Part shown: positions 1-8,734 of the stretch, piece by piece | Numbering within the stretch: position 1 is the stretch's first letter | How the letters are laid out: every line of letters starts with the position of its first letter | Origin: Marinobacterium nitratireducens | GTDB lineage: Bacteria; Pseudomonadota; Gammaproteobacteria; Pseudomonadales; Balneatricaceae | Direction of reading: 5' to 3' | DNA: 64,000 bases | Assembly (NCBI RefSeq): GCF_014645375.1 | Contig: NZ_BMLT01000002.1 | Location: 570,982-634,981, forward strand | The notes under the pieces: model-generated | Database searches by the model: none | What the model saw: the letters and a program-made list of their open reading frames with translations, nothing else | What the model was told of the DNA's origin: nothing | Translations under genes and position numbers: made by a program

Positions 1-1685
1 TGCGCGAGGTAACGGCGGCCTGCGTGCACCTGCTGGATCACCCGGAAGCGGACCTCGACCAGCTGTGCGAGTTCATCCCGGGGCCGGACATGCCCACCGA
101 AGCGGAGATCATTTCCTCCCGCGCGGACCTGCGCAAGCTTTACGAGACGGGGCGCGGCTCGGTGCGCATGCGCGCGGTCTATCAGCGCGAGCAGGGCGAG
201 ATCATCATTACCGAGCTGCCGCACCAGGTGTCCGGCGCCAAGGTGCTGGAACAGATCGCCGCCCAGATGCAGTCCAAGAAGCTGCCGATGGTGGCGGACC
301 TGCGCGACGAATCGGACCACGAACACCCGACCCGCCTGGTCATCGTGCCGCGTTCCAACCGCGTCGACGTCGAGCAGTTGATGGCGCACCTGTTCGCGTC
401 GACCGATCTCGAGCGCACCTATCGCGTCAACCTCAACATGATCGGTATCGACGGCCGGCCCCAGGTCAAGGATCTGCGCCAGATCCTGACCGAGTGGCTG
501 GTATGGCGTACCCAGGTGGTACGGCGCCGGCTGCAGCACCGTCTCGACAAGGTGCTGGACCGGCTGCATATCCTCGAAGGCCTGATGATCGCCTACCTCA
601 ATATCGACGAGGTCATTGCCATCATCCGCTACGAGGATGAGCCAAAGCAGGAGATGATGCGGCGCTTCAACATCAGCGAGCGTCAGGCAGAAGCGATTCT
701 CGAGCTGAAGCTGCGCCACCTGGCCAAGCTTGAAGAGTTCAAGATCCGCGGCGAGCAGGAAGAGCTTGAAGCCGAGCGCAAGCGCCTCGAGGAAATCCTG
801 GGCTCCGACAGCCTGCTGCGCCAGCTGATCAAGGAAGAGCTGGAGGCGGACGCCGAAACCTTTGGCGACGCGCGCCGTTCGCCGATCGTCGAGCGCGGCG
901 AAGCCCAGGCGTTCAGCGAGAAGGACCTGCTCAGCGCCGATCCGGTCACGGTGGTGATCTCGAAGCAGGGCTGGATACGCGCTGCCAAGGGGCATGACAT
1001 CGACGCCGAGGGGCTCAGCTACAAGTCCGGCGACGGTTTCAAACTGGCCTGTCCCGGCCGCATGAATCAGCCGACACTGCTGATCGACTCCACTGGCCGC
1101 AGCTATACCATCGATACCCATACGCTGCCGTCGGCGCGCGGTCAGGGCGAGCCCGTGACCGGCAGCATTTCGCTGCCCAAGGGCGCGACCGTCGAAGGCG
1201 CGATTTCCGGGCGCGACGATGACCGGGTGCTGCTGGCGTCCGATGCCGGCTACGGCTTCGTCGCCAGGGTGGCGGATCTGACCAGCAAGACCAAGAACGG
1301 CAAAGCCGCGCTGACGCTGCCGCAGAACAGCCAGACGCTGCCGCCGCTGCTGCTGCAGGATCCGGCCCGGGACTGGCTGGCGGCGGTGACCAGCGAGGGT
1401 CGCCTGCTGCTGTTTCCGGTCGCCGACCTGCCGGAGCTGGCCCGCGGCAAGGGCAACAAGATCATCAATATCCCGAGTGCCCGCGCCAAGGCGCGGGAGG
1501 AGCTGGTGGTGGCGCTGGCGACACTGCCGCCCGACGCCACGCTGCAGGTGCATGCCGGCCGCCAGCATCTCAAGCTCAGGGGCGCGGATCTCGAGCACTA
1601 CCGCGCCGAGCGCGGCCGCCGCGGCAACAAGCTGCCAAGGGGTTACCAGCGTGTCGACAGGCTTGAAGTGCTGAGCCAGGAATGA
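1..1685 (+). CDS. parC: DNA topoisomerase IV subunit A (5' end cut by window)
   Basis: Type II topoisomerase subunit that, with ParE, decatenates daughter chromosomes in the cytoplasm. The reading frame is open from base 3, so the start and the winged-helix domain with the active-site tyrosine lie outside the window; 560 residues are visible. The visible part begins in the tower region ([14 protein letters not shown], then [14 protein letters not shown]), followed by the coiled-coil domain rich in Glu, Arg and Leu (roughly visible residues 160-290) and a C-terminal beta-pinwheel of about 250 residues ending SQE. The size fits the C-terminal three quarters of a ~750-residue ParC. No canonical GyrA-box is evident, which together with the pinwheel length favours ParC over GyrA. 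The following gap holds only repeats. Confidence 0.95.
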   Translation, partial: REVTAACVHLLDHPEADLDQLCEFIPGPDMPTEAEIISSRADLRKLYETGRGSVRMRAVYQREQGEIIITELPHQVSGAKVLEQIAAQMQSKKLPMVADLRDESDHEHPTRLVIVPRSNRVDVEQLMAHLFASTDLERTYRVNLNMIGIDGRPQVKDLRQILTEWLVWRTQVVRRRLQHRLDKVLDRLHILEGLMIAYLNIDEVIAIIRYEDEPKQEMMRRFNISERQAEAILELKLRHLAKLEEFKIRGEQEELEAERKRLEEILGSDSLLRQLIKEELEADAETFGDARRSPIVERGEAQAFSEKDLLSADPVTVVISKQGWIRAAKGHDIDAEGLSYKSGDGFKLACPGRMNQPTLLIDSTGRSYTIDTHTLPSARGQGEPVTGSISLPKGATVEGAISGRDDDRVLLASDAGYGFVARVADLTSKTKNGKAALTLPQNSQTLPPLLLQDPARDWLAAVTSEGRLLLFPVADLPELARGKGNKIINIPSARAKAREELVVALATLPPDATLQVHAGRQHLKLRGADLEHYRAERGRRGNKLPRGYQRVDRLEVLSQE

Positions 1686-1692
1686 CACGGGA

Positions 1693-1708
1693 GGCTGCCG
1701 CGGCAGCC
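1693..1708. terminator. Perfect palindrome downstream of parC
   Basis: GGCTGCCG/CGGCAGCC is a perfect 16-base palindrome starting 8 bases after the parC stop codon. It lacks a U-rich tail, so it may be a 3'-end stabiliser or weak terminator rather than a classical intrinsic terminator. Confidence 0.3.
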
Positions 1709-1749
1709 AACTAAGGTCTGGCCAAGGGGGGTTACCAGCGCCTGGGTTC

Positions 1750-1824
1750 GTAGGATGGGTCTAGCGATGCAATGGCAATTGCCTGACCGTCTGGCATGGC
1801 TCTCGGGCATCGCGTAACTCATCG
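1750..1824 (+). repeat. Interspersed intergenic repeat, family 1 (copy A)
   Basis: Begins GGATGGGTCTAGCGATGC and ends GGGCATCGCGTAAC, so its ends are imperfect inverted repeats typical of REP-like elements. About 75 bases recur almost unchanged 125 bases downstream. Related copies occur near 16.1, 19.7, 22.7, 40.5 and 40.7 kb in this window, all between genes. Confidence 0.75.
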
Positions 1825-1874
1825 TTGCCGCCCGCCAGAGCGATTTGGTGTGGCGGGTGCTGGAAGCGTAGGTC

Positions 1875-1990
1875 GTAGGATGGGTCTAGCGCTGCAATGG
1901 CAATTGCCTGACCGTCTGGCATGGTTCTCGGGCATCGCGTAACCCGTCATATCGTTCGTCGTCCAGATCGATGAGTATCGGACGGCACTT
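1875..1990 (+). repeat. Interspersed intergenic repeat, family 1 (copy B)
   Basis: The first ~75 bases match copy A with only about two differences. The element continues with the family's second half, a degenerate version of the ATCGATC...GATCGAT hairpin followed by GTATCGGACGGCA. This longer form (about 115 bases) appears to be the complete unit. Confidence 0.75.
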
Positions 1991-2011
1991 GACCACCCTG
2001 AAGCTTCCGTT

Positions 2012-2052
2012 GTTGGGTTACGCGGCTGCGCCGCTAGACCCAACCTACGAAG
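2012..2052 (-). repeat. Short family 1 relative in reverse orientation
   Basis: Reads on the minus strand as GTAGGTTGGGTCTAGCGGCG, then GCAGCCGCGTAACCCAA. The ends pair as a hairpin. It is the same type as the short forward element at 16081. Confidence 0.65.
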
Positions 2053-2090
2053 CCAGACCCAACAAGATCCGGTGTTGGCTCGGAACAGTC

Positions 2091-2115
2091 GTAGGAGCGG
2101 CGTCTCGCCGCGAAT
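2091..2115 (+). repeat. Short GTAGGAGC-type repeat (family 2)
   Basis: GTAGGAGCGGCGTC followed by TCGCCGCGAAT. This second, shorter repeat class recurs at 23.23 kb, several times inside lnt (31.75-31.94 kb) and as an inverted pair at 47.7 kb. Confidence 0.6.
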
Positions 2116-2174
2116 GACCGCGTAGCCGGACCGGTTCGCCGCGAGGAAGTGCCCGTAAGTTTGGGTGCGCGGCT

Positions 2175-3656
2175 CTACGGCTTGTTGATCAGGTGCTCGG
2201 CCTGTTTCTGCAGCAACTCTTCGTAGCCTTCGCTCAGGGTCAGGATCAGCACCTTGTCCTCGCTTTCGCGCCGCACGTCGGCGCCTTCGAGCAGATGCTG
2301 CTTGAGCATCGGTGCTTCGGTGAGCGCCGTGTGGCTGATCAGCTCGTTGCTCTGGGTCGAGCGGGTCAGGAACTGGGCCTCGTCGAGAATCCGTTCCCGG
2401 CGCTCGCGGTTGCCCCGTACCAGCGCCATGTGCAGGCTCAGCACCGGCTGGAAGTTGCGGATGCGGGACTGATTCCAGGTCCGGTACAGCAGCGTGAACA
2501 GCTTGGCCGCGCACAGGGCATTGGCGCCGTGGCCATCCTCTTCGACCGGGTCGCGGAACCAGATGCGGATATCGCCGTTGGCCAGGGGTTCGACTTCGCC
2601 GCTGTAGATGCCGGCGATCTGCTCGGCCTGGCGGCGATACTGCTGCAACAGTGCGGTGCGTTCCTCTTCCTCGACAAAGTCGGCGTGGCCGCTGGCGGCG
2701 TCGATCAGCAGCAGATACTGGGCGTCTTCCGGCGCCAGTATCAGTTCCAGCTCATGTTCGAAGCTGTAAAGGCCCAGTTGCTCCTCTTCGTCGTCGCGCG
2801 CGCGCAGCGGGTTGGCGCGGCGTGGCGCGGGTGCCGGCGGCGGCAGGTCCGGCTCGTCGTCGATATCGACGAACTGCTCGTCGTCCGTGCCCTGGGGCGC
2901 CGAGGGCTGGAAACGCGGCATCAGGCGCTCCTTGACCGGGCGCAGCAGGTCCAGCAAACCTTCGAACCCCGGCTCCTGGCGGCCGTTCTCCGGCGCAGGT
3001 TCAGGCTCTGCCACTTCTTCGTCCGTCGCGCCGGCTAGCGGCTGTGCCGCGTCGGCAACAGGCTCCTCCGGCTCCTGTTGCGCCTCCGGTACGGGCTGCG
3101 GCGGCTCCGTTGCGGGCTCGGGCGCCGTTGCGATCACGACAGGCTTCGGTCGCAGGCTGGTCCAGAGCGTTGCCAGCACCGCCAGCGAAGTCAGCAGCCA
3201 GAACAGGCCAAGCGGGTAGAGCTGCGCCAGTTGCCGGCGCTCCAGCGGCGCCGGGTCGAGCCAGAACTGCAGGCGGCCCAGGTTCTGCTGCTCTCGCTCC
3301 AGCGTCATCGACTGCTCGATTGGTCCGTCGCCGGCGCCGCTGCGGGCGACCAGCTCGCCGTCGGCGCTATGCAGGGCGATACCGGCGACGTCGGGTCGCT
3401 CGCCGAGCTCGTTGACCAGGTAGTTGAGACTGACGCGGTCGTCGGCCAGCAGCAGCGGCTGCAGCAGACGGGCGGCCTGGTGCATCAGGGCATTGCCGGT
3501 GTCGACGGTCTGCTGGCGTGCACTGTTGGCGGCGTCGTAACGCAGGTAGCCGACGCACAGCAGCAGCCCCAGGATCAGCACCAGGCCGACCTGGGTCAGG
3601 ACACGGCGCCGCCGCGGGCGAAATTCGGTTGTCGGAGTGGCTTGGGCAGCGGACAT
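2175..3656 (-). CDS. AhpA/YtjB (SMP)-family inner-membrane protein
   Basis: Bitopic or two-pass membrane protein of 493 residues. An N-terminal transmembrane helix (about residues 20-40) is followed by a periplasmic segment of about 120 residues that resembles the SMP domain of E. coli YtjB. A second membrane helix lies near residues 165-190. Next comes a Pro/Glu/Ala-rich linker (about 195-290) and a C-terminal cytoplasmic domain (about 290-490). That C-terminal part recalls the degenerate nucleotide-cyclase-like folds of signalling proteins, but this is an inference. YtjB/AhpA genes lie near serB and parC in related bacteria, which supports the family call. Function in the cell is not established. 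It is leftward, back to back with the proA run, and followed by the repeat-rich gap. Confidence 0.75.
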   Translation of the reverse strand: MSAAQATPTTEFRPRRRRVLTQVGLVLILGLLLCVGYLRYDAANSARQQTVDTGNALMHQAARLLQPLLLADDRVSLNYLVNELGERPDVAGIALHSADGELVARSGAGDGPIEQSMTLEREQQNLGRLQFWLDPAPLERRQLAQLYPLGLFWLLTSLAVLATLWTSLRPKPVVIATAPEPATEPPQPVPEAQQEPEEPVADAAQPLAGATDEEVAEPEPAPENGRQEPGFEGLLDLLRPVKERLMPRFQPSAPQGTDDEQFVDIDDEPDLPPPAPAPRRANPLRARDDEEEQLGLYSFEHELELILAPEDAQYLLLIDAASGHADFVEEEERTALLQQYRRQAEQIAGIYSGEVEPLANGDIRIWFRDPVEEDGHGANALCAAKLFTLLYRTWNQSRIRNFQPVLSLHMALVRGNRERRERILDEAQFLTRSTQSNELISHTALTEAPMLKQHLLEGADVRRESEDKVLILTLSEGYEELLQKQAEHLINKP

Positions 3657-3885
3657 GGGATCTGGATCGGTCTCGTAATCCGGGAACGGGAAAGAAGCCG
3701 ATCATAGCAGCTATGCGAACAAGTCCCAATCAGGCGATGGCGTCAGGTTCCGCTCGTTGCCGGAGCACGGTTCCAGGGCGTGCAGGCGCCTGCCCGGGAG
3801 CCCTGCCCGCGGGGCGGCAGCAGGGCGCTGCGGACCTGCGCTGCGGAGCCGGCCGCTGCGTCGACGGCAAAATTCCAAATCCCTC

Positions 3886-3915
3886 ATGCAATTAGGGAAT
3901 CCGCGGCGGTATAAT
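3886..3915 (+). promoter_or_regulatory. Candidate sigma70 promoter of the proA run
   Basis: A perfect TATAAT at 3910-3915 lies 35 bases before the proA start. The -35 is weak (ATGCAA at 3886-3891, 18-base spacer). Because the ATG at 3914 lies inside this -10 box, translation from there is unlikely, which fixes the proA start at 3950. This is the only clear promoter found before the dozen rightward genes to lipA. Confidence 0.55.
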
Positions 3916-3949
3916 GCGCAGGTTTACGACCGGAATCCAAGGGCGGGGA

Positions 3950-5206
3950 ATGAACGTAGAGTCATACATGATCGAACTGGGTCAGCGGGCGAGGGAGGCT
4001 TCCCGGCTGATGGCGCGTGCCGATACCGGCAAGAAGAATGCTGCGCTTAAATACATGGCGGAGGCGATCGAGGCCAGTCGCGAACGGCTGGCCGAGGCCA
4101 ACCGCGAGGATCTCGAACGCGGCCGCGAGAACGGTCTCGATGCGGCCATGCTTGATCGCCTGGAGCTGACGCCGGCCCGGATCGACACCATGATCGAGGG
4201 GCTGCGACAGGTTGCCGCCCTGGCCGACCCGATTGGCGGCATCACCGATATGAATTACCGCCCAAGCGGTATCCAGGTCGGCAAGATGCGTGTGCCGCTG
4301 GGCGTCATCGGCATCATCTACGAGTCTCGCCCCAACGTCACCGTCGAGGCCGCCAGCCTGTGCCTGAAGTCCGGTAATGCCACCATCCTGCGCGGGGGAT
4401 CCGAAGCGATCCACTCCAACCAGGCGGTAGCGGCCTGCATCGCCGAAGGTCTCAAGCGCGCCGGTCTGCCGGAAACGGCGGTGCAGGTGGTCGAAACCAC
4501 CGACCGTGCCGCCGTCGGCCAGCTGATCACCATGCCCGAGTACGTCGACGTCATAGTACCGCGCGGCGGCAAGGGTCTGATCGAGCGCATCAGCCGCGAG
4601 GCGCGGGTGCCGGTGATCAAGCACCTCGACGGTATCTGCCATGTCTATCTCGACAGCGAGGCGGACAAGGCCAAGGCGATCAATATCGCGCTCAACGCCA
4701 AAACGCACCGTTACGGCACCTGCAACACCATGGAAACCCTGCTGGTCGATAGCGCCGTGGCGGGCGAGCTGCTGCCGGAGCTGGCCGAAGCCTATCGCAA
4801 GGCCGGCGTCGAGTTGCGCGGTTGCGAGCGCACCCGTGAGCTGCTGCCGGACGCCAAGGTCGCCACCGAAGAGGACTGGGCCACCGAGTATCTGGCGCCG
4901 GTGCTGGCGATCCGGGTGGTGGATGGGCTCGATGCGGCCATCGAGCACATCAACCGCTACAGCTCTCAGCATACCGATGCCATCGTCACCGAGAACTACA
5001 CCAAGTCGCGACGCTTCCTGCGCGAGGTCGATTCCAGCTCGGTAATGGTCAACGCCTCGACCCGTTTCGCCGACGGTTTCGAGTATGGTCTCGGTGCCGA
5101 AATCGGTATCTCGACCGACAAGATTCACGCCCGTGGCCCGGTGGGCCTCGAGGGCCTGACGTCGGAGAAATACGTGGTACTGGGCGATGGTCATATCCGT
5201 CAGTAA
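3950..5206 (+). CDS. proA: Glutamate-5-semialdehyde dehydrogenase (gamma-glutamyl phosphate reductase)
   Basis: Second enzyme of proline synthesis: NADPH-dependent reduction of glutamyl 5-phosphate to glutamate 5-semialdehyde in the cytosol. The 418 residues match the family length. The aldehyde-dehydrogenase-like catalytic Cys is at about residue 258 in the context [11 protein letters not shown]. Other family marks are [11 protein letters not shown] and [12 protein letters not shown]. The start is taken at MNVESYM, preceded by GGGCGGGGA; a longer in-frame start lies inside the predicted -10 box and is rejected. It leads a run with nadD six bases downstream, the arrangement known in Pseudomonas. 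proB is not in the window. Confidence 0.95.
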   Translation: MNVESYMIELGQRAREASRLMARADTGKKNAALKYMAEAIEASRERLAEANREDLERGRENGLDAAMLDRLELTPARIDTMIEGLRQVAALADPIGGITDMNYRPSGIQVGKMRVPLGVIGIIYESRPNVTVEAASLCLKSGNATILRGGSEAIHSNQAVAACIAEGLKRAGLPETAVQVVETTDRAAVGQLITMPEYVDVIVPRGGKGLIERISREARVPVIKHLDGICHVYLDSEADKAKAINIALNAKTHRYGTCNTMETLLVDSAVAGELLPELAEAYRKAGVELRGCERTRELLPDAKVATEEDWATEYLAPVLAIRVVDGLDAAIEHINRYSSQHTDAIVTENYTKSRRFLREVDSSSVMVNASTRFADGFEYGLGAEIGISTDKIHARGPVGLEGLTSEKYVVLGDGHIRQ

Positions 5207-5212
5207 GCCCGC

Positions 5213-5902
5213 ATGAGCCAGGAGGTACGGGCCGTCGAGGGCGCGAATGCCTCCGGCGCCTACGTCTTCATGGGCGGCACTTTCGACCCCATTCACAACG
5301 GGCACCTGCGCACGGCGCTGGAGCTGCAGCAGTGGATGGGGGTCGAGCGTGTCTGTCTGGTGCCGTCCCGCAAACCGGTGCACCGTGAGGCGCCGGGCTC
5401 GTCGTCCGAAGCGCGGCTGACGATGGCGCAGCTGGCGGTGGCCGATGAGCCGGCGCTGGATGTCGACGACCGGGAGGTACGCTCCGGCCAGCCTTCCTTC
5501 AGCTACCTCACCCTGCGCTCGCTGCGTGCGGAGCTGGGGCCCGAGCGCCCGCTCTGCATGGTGCTGGGGATGGACGCCTACCTGGGCCTGCCAAGCTGGC
5601 ATCAGTGGCAGGAGCTGATCGAACTTTGCCACATCATCGTGGTCCGTCGTCCCGGTTACATCTACGAGCCGGATCCCGGTATGGCCCGTTTTACGCGGGC
5701 CCATGAAACGACGTCTCTGGCGGCGGTGCTCGGTTCGCCCTGCGGCCGGGTGCTGATGCACGAACTGACGCCGCTGAGTATTTCCGCCACCCAGATACGA
5801 CAACTGGTGGCCAAGGGGCTGTCGCCCCGCTATCTGTGCCCCGACCCTGTCTGGCACTTTATTCAACAACACAGGCTTTACGGTCTTAACGAGGGTAGTT
5901 AA
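5213..5902 (+). CDS. nadD: Nicotinate-nucleotide adenylyltransferase
   Basis: Converts nicotinate mononucleotide plus ATP to deamido-NAD in NAD synthesis. The 229-residue protein carries the nucleotidyltransferase motif GGTFDPIHNGH (HNGH at about 28-31) and the C-terminal ISATQIR motif that replaces the ISSTxxR signature. An internal AGGAGG just after the ATG is curious, and MGGTFDPIHNG at 5270 is an alternative in-frame start. The longer form is kept because it directly follows proA. The neighbour rsfS starts 6 bases after the stop, so co-transcription is likely. Confidence 0.95.
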   Translation: MSQEVRAVEGANASGAYVFMGGTFDPIHNGHLRTALELQQWMGVERVCLVPSRKPVHREAPGSSSEARLTMAQLAVADEPALDVDDREVRSGQPSFSYLTLRSLRAELGPERPLCMVLGMDAYLGLPSWHQWQELIELCHIIVVRRPGYIYEPDPGMARFTRAHETTSLAAVLGSPCGRVLMHELTPLSISATQIRQLVAKGLSPRYLCPDPVWHFIQQHRLYGLNEGS

Positions 5903-5908
5903 CCGAAG

Positions 5909-6256
5909 ATGCAGATCGATCAACTGATCAAGGTGGCGCAGCAGGCGCTGGAAGACATGAAGGCCAAGGATGTCGTATTGCTGGATGTACAGGGAAAGTC
6001 CAGCGTCACCGACTTCATGCTGATCGCCAGCGGCACCTCCCGCCGGCACGTCAACTCCATCGCCGACGAGGTGGTCGAGAAGGTCAAGGAAGCAGGCCTG
6101 CGTCCGCTGGGTACCGAAGGTCAGGAAACCGGTGACTGGATCCTGGTGGATCTGGGCGACCTGGTCGTTCACGTCATGATGCCGGATGCCCGCAGCTTCT
6201 ACGACCTGGAACGACTCTGGCGCTTCGAAGAGGACACCGCCGAGGCATCGGAGTAG
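5909..6256 (+). CDS. rsfS: Ribosomal silencing factor RsfS
   Basis: Binds ribosomal protein uL14 (L14) and blocks subunit joining under starvation. The 115 residues include the conserved core with [17 protein letters not shown] near the N-terminus and [16 protein letters not shown] in the second half, plus the terminal FYDLERLW. Length is typical. It lies between nadD and rlmH, three bases before the latter, as in most gammaproteobacteria. Confidence 0.95.
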   Translation: MQIDQLIKVAQQALEDMKAKDVVLLDVQGKSSVTDFMLIASGTSRRHVNSIADEVVEKVKEAGLRPLGTEGQETGDWILVDLGDLVVHVMMPDARSFYDLERLWRFEEDTAEASE

Positions 6257-6259
6257 GAA

Positions 6260-6727
6260 ATGAAGGTCCGTCTGATCGCCATCGGCGGCAAGATGCCGCG
6301 CTGGGTGACCGAAGGCTACGACGAATACGCCAAACGGCTGCCGCAGGATCTGTCGCTGGAACTGGTCGAGCTGCCGCTCGGCCATCGCGGCAAGGGCGCG
6401 GACCTGGCGCGGGCCAAGCGCCAGGAAGGCGATCAGATGCTGGCGGCGATCCCGAAGGGCGATCGGGTGGTGGCGCTGGAGGTCGGTGGCCGTAACTGGT
6501 CGACCGAGCAGCTGGCGTCGCAGCTCGAGGACTGGCGCATGGACGGCCGCAACCTGTCGTTGCTGGTGGGGGGGCCGGATGGCCTCGATGCCCGCTGTGT
6601 CGCGGCGGCGGACCTCAAGTGGTCGCTGTCGGCGCTGACGTTGCCGCACCCGCTGGTGCGGGTGCTGCTGGCGGAGCAGCTGTACCGCGCCTGCACCATT
6701 TTGCAGGGTCATCCCTACCACAAATAG
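6260..6727 (+). CDS. rlmH: 23S rRNA pseudouridine-1915 N3-methyltransferase
   Basis: SPOUT-class methyltransferase that modifies pseudouridine 1915 in helix 69 of 23S rRNA with S-adenosylmethionine. The 155-residue length is exact for the family. The C-terminal knot is visible as [33 protein letters not shown] and the final GHPYHK. The start ATG follows GTAGGAA, and the mrdA start lies only 7 bases after the stop. Confidence 0.95.
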   Translation: MKVRLIAIGGKMPRWVTEGYDEYAKRLPQDLSLELVELPLGHRGKGADLARAKRQEGDQMLAAIPKGDRVVALEVGGRNWSTEQLASQLEDWRMDGRNLSLLVGGPDGLDARCVAAADLKWSLSALTLPHPLVRVLLAEQLYRACTILQGHPYHK

Positions 6728-6734
6728 CGATTTC

Positions 6735-8657
6735 ATGGCCTTCGAACGCTTCAAGGATTACAGCCAGGAGAGCCGCACCTTCCGTATTCGGGCGGCGCTC
6801 GCCTTCCTGGTGGTGCTGGCGCTGGTCGGGCTGCTGGTGGCCCGGCTCTACTATCTTCAGGTGCTGGAGTACGACCGCTTCGCGGCGATGTCCGAGGACA
6901 ACCGGGTGCATCTGCAGCCGGTTGCGCCCACACGCGGGCTGATTTACGACCGCAATGGCATCCTGCTGGCGGAGAACCGGCCCAGCTACAGCGTTACGCT
7001 GCTGAAGGAGGAGGTGAAAGATCTCGAAGGCACCCTCTCCATGCTGCAGCAGCTGATTCCGATCACCGATCGCGAGCTGGAGCGGTTCCGGCAGCGCTAC
7101 GCCCAGCGTCGGCGTCCCTTCGAAACGGTGCCGCTGCGCTTTCGTCTGACCGAGGATGAGATTGCCCGCATCGCGGTCAACTATCATCGTCTGCCCGGGG
7201 TGCAGGTCGAGGCGGACCTGATCCGTCACTATCCCTTCGGCAAGGCGCTGGTACACGCGCTGGGTTACGTCGGCCGTATCAACGAGGCCGAACTGCAGCG
7301 ACTGGACCCGAACAACTACGCGGCCACTCACTACATCGGCAAGCTCGGCATCGAGAAATTCTACGAGCCGGTGCTGCACGGCAAGGTCGGCTTCCAGAAG
7401 GTCGAGACCAACGCCCGCGGCCGCGTGTTGCGGGTGCTCGAGCGTACCGACCCGGTGCCCGGCGAGGATCTGGTGCTGAGCCTCGACCTGCGGCTGCAGC
7501 AGATCACCGAAAAGCTGATCGATGGCCGTCGCGCCTCGGTGGTGGCGATCGACCCCAAGACCGGCGGTATTCTGTCGCTGGTCAGCGAACCGGGTTACGA
7601 CCCCAACCTCTTCGTCACCGGCATCTCCAGCAAGGACTACAGTGCGCTGCGCGACTCGCCGGACCTGCCGCTGTTCAACCGCGCGCTGCGCGGCGGTTAT
7701 CCGCCCGGGTCCACCATCAAGCCGGTCATCGCCCTGGCGGCGCTGGACGGGGGGGTCGTCACGGCCAACCATACGGTCTGGGATCCGGGCTTCTTCACCC
7801 TGACCCAGGGCGGGCGTCGTTACCGCGACTGGAAGCGCGGCGGTCACGGCCGTGTCGACATGAATCTGGCCCTCGCCCAGTCCTGCGACGTCTGGTTTTA
7901 CGATGTGGGCTACCGCATGGGTGTCGACCAGATGTCCAGCTACCTCGGTCGTTTCGGCTTCGGTGCGGTGACCAGCCTCGACCTGCCGGAAGCGATTCCG
8001 GCGGTACTGCCGTCCAAGGAGTGGAAGCGTGCGGCGCGCAACCGGCCCTGGTATCCCGGTGATTCGGTCAACCTCAGCATCGGCCAGGGCTTCCTGGTGG
8101 CCACTCCGTTGCAGCTGGCCACCGCGGCGACGGTGCTGGCGAACCGCGGCGAGTGGGTGCAGCCCAAGCTGCTGCGGGGAGCCCTGCACGAGGATGAAGC
8201 CGGCAACCAGGTCATCGAGATGCCGGAACTGGAAGATCCGAGGCCGACGCCACCGGACATCCTTACCCGCAGTCCCGCGTACTGGGATCAGGTGATACAG
8301 GGCATGGTGGATGTCATGCACGGCGAGCGCGGTACCGCGCGCAAGGTGGGTCACGATGCGCCCTACACCATCGCCGGCAAGACCGGTACGGCCCAGGTGG
8401 TCGGCATCAAGCAGGACGAGCGCTACGACGCCAGCAAGCTCGACGAACGTCACCACGACCACGCGCTGTTCATTGCCTTTGCACCGGTCGAGGATCCGCA
8501 GATCGCCGTCGCGGTGGTGGTCGAGAACGGCGGCGGCGGCTCCAGTACCGCGGCCCCCATTGCACGCCAGGTCATGGATGCCTGGCTGCTGGGCGTGGAC
8601 CCGACCGTCGATCCCATCGACGAGGACGCCGTGCAGGAAATGGAGGTATCCCGATGA
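6735..8657 (+). CDS. mrdA: Penicillin-binding protein 2, elongasome transpeptidase
   Basis: Class B PBP that cross-links lateral-wall peptidoglycan together with RodA. It is 640 residues long: a short cytoplasmic tail, one membrane anchor (about 20-45), the pedestal domain (APTRGLIYDRNGILLA) and the transpeptidase domain. Active-site motifs are STIK (serine nucleophile, in PPGSTIKP), SCD in QSCDVWFYD at the SxN position, and KTGTAQV. The stop codon overlaps an ATGA that opens a 26-codon mini-ORF leading into rodA. Confidence 0.95.
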   Translation: MAFERFKDYSQESRTFRIRAALAFLVVLALVGLLVARLYYLQVLEYDRFAAMSEDNRVHLQPVAPTRGLIYDRNGILLAENRPSYSVTLLKEEVKDLEGTLSMLQQLIPITDRELERFRQRYAQRRRPFETVPLRFRLTEDEIARIAVNYHRLPGVQVEADLIRHYPFGKALVHALGYVGRINEAELQRLDPNNYAATHYIGKLGIEKFYEPVLHGKVGFQKVETNARGRVLRVLERTDPVPGEDLVLSLDLRLQQITEKLIDGRRASVVAIDPKTGGILSLVSEPGYDPNLFVTGISSKDYSALRDSPDLPLFNRALRGGYPPGSTIKPVIALAALDGGVVTANHTVWDPGFFTLTQGGRRYRDWKRGGHGRVDMNLALAQSCDVWFYDVGYRMGVDQMSSYLGRFGFGAVTSLDLPEAIPAVLPSKEWKRAARNRPWYPGDSVNLSIGQGFLVATPLQLATAATVLANRGEWVQPKLLRGALHEDEAGNQVIEMPELEDPRPTPPDILTRSPAYWDQVIQGMVDVMHGERGTARKVGHDAPYTIAGKTGTAQVVGIKQDERYDASKLDERHHDHALFIAFAPVEDPQIAVAVVVENGGGGSSTAAPIARQVMDAWLLGVDPTVDPIDEDAVQEMEVSR

Positions 8658-8734
8658 ACTCGCGAGGTAGGGTGCCGGTGAGCGAAGCGAACCGCAACGC
8701 TGTGATCGTATTCTGGCGGGGGGGGATGCGATGA
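8654..8734 (+). CDS. 26-codon mini-ORF bridging mrdA and rodA
   Basis: Starts with an ATGA overlap on the mrdA stop (8654-8657) and stops inside a second ATGA overlap at the rodA start (8731-8734). Most of its codons come from the repeat at 8667-8698. It has no recognisable domain; one hydrophobic stretch (AVIVFW) is present. The likeliest role is to keep ribosomes moving from mrdA into rodA (translational coupling) across inserted DNA. Whether a stable peptide is made is unknown. Confidence 0.4.
   Translation: MNSRGRVPVSEANRNAVIVFWRGGMR
8667..8698 (+). repeat. REP-like element between mrdA and rodA
   Basis: GTAGGGTGCCGGTGAGCG followed by AAGCGAACCGCAAC. GGTGAGCG and the following CGAACC form a small hairpin. 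It resembles the GTAGGGTGCGG...CCGCACC class of interspersed repeats found in many gammaproteobacteria. It sits exactly in what is usually a tight gene junction. Confidence 0.55.

Noticed and set aside
3962-6754. A 930-residue open frame antisense to proA-nadD-rsfS-rlmH
   Set aside because: It mirrors real genes on the other strand, has no domain and arises from GC-rich codon usage.
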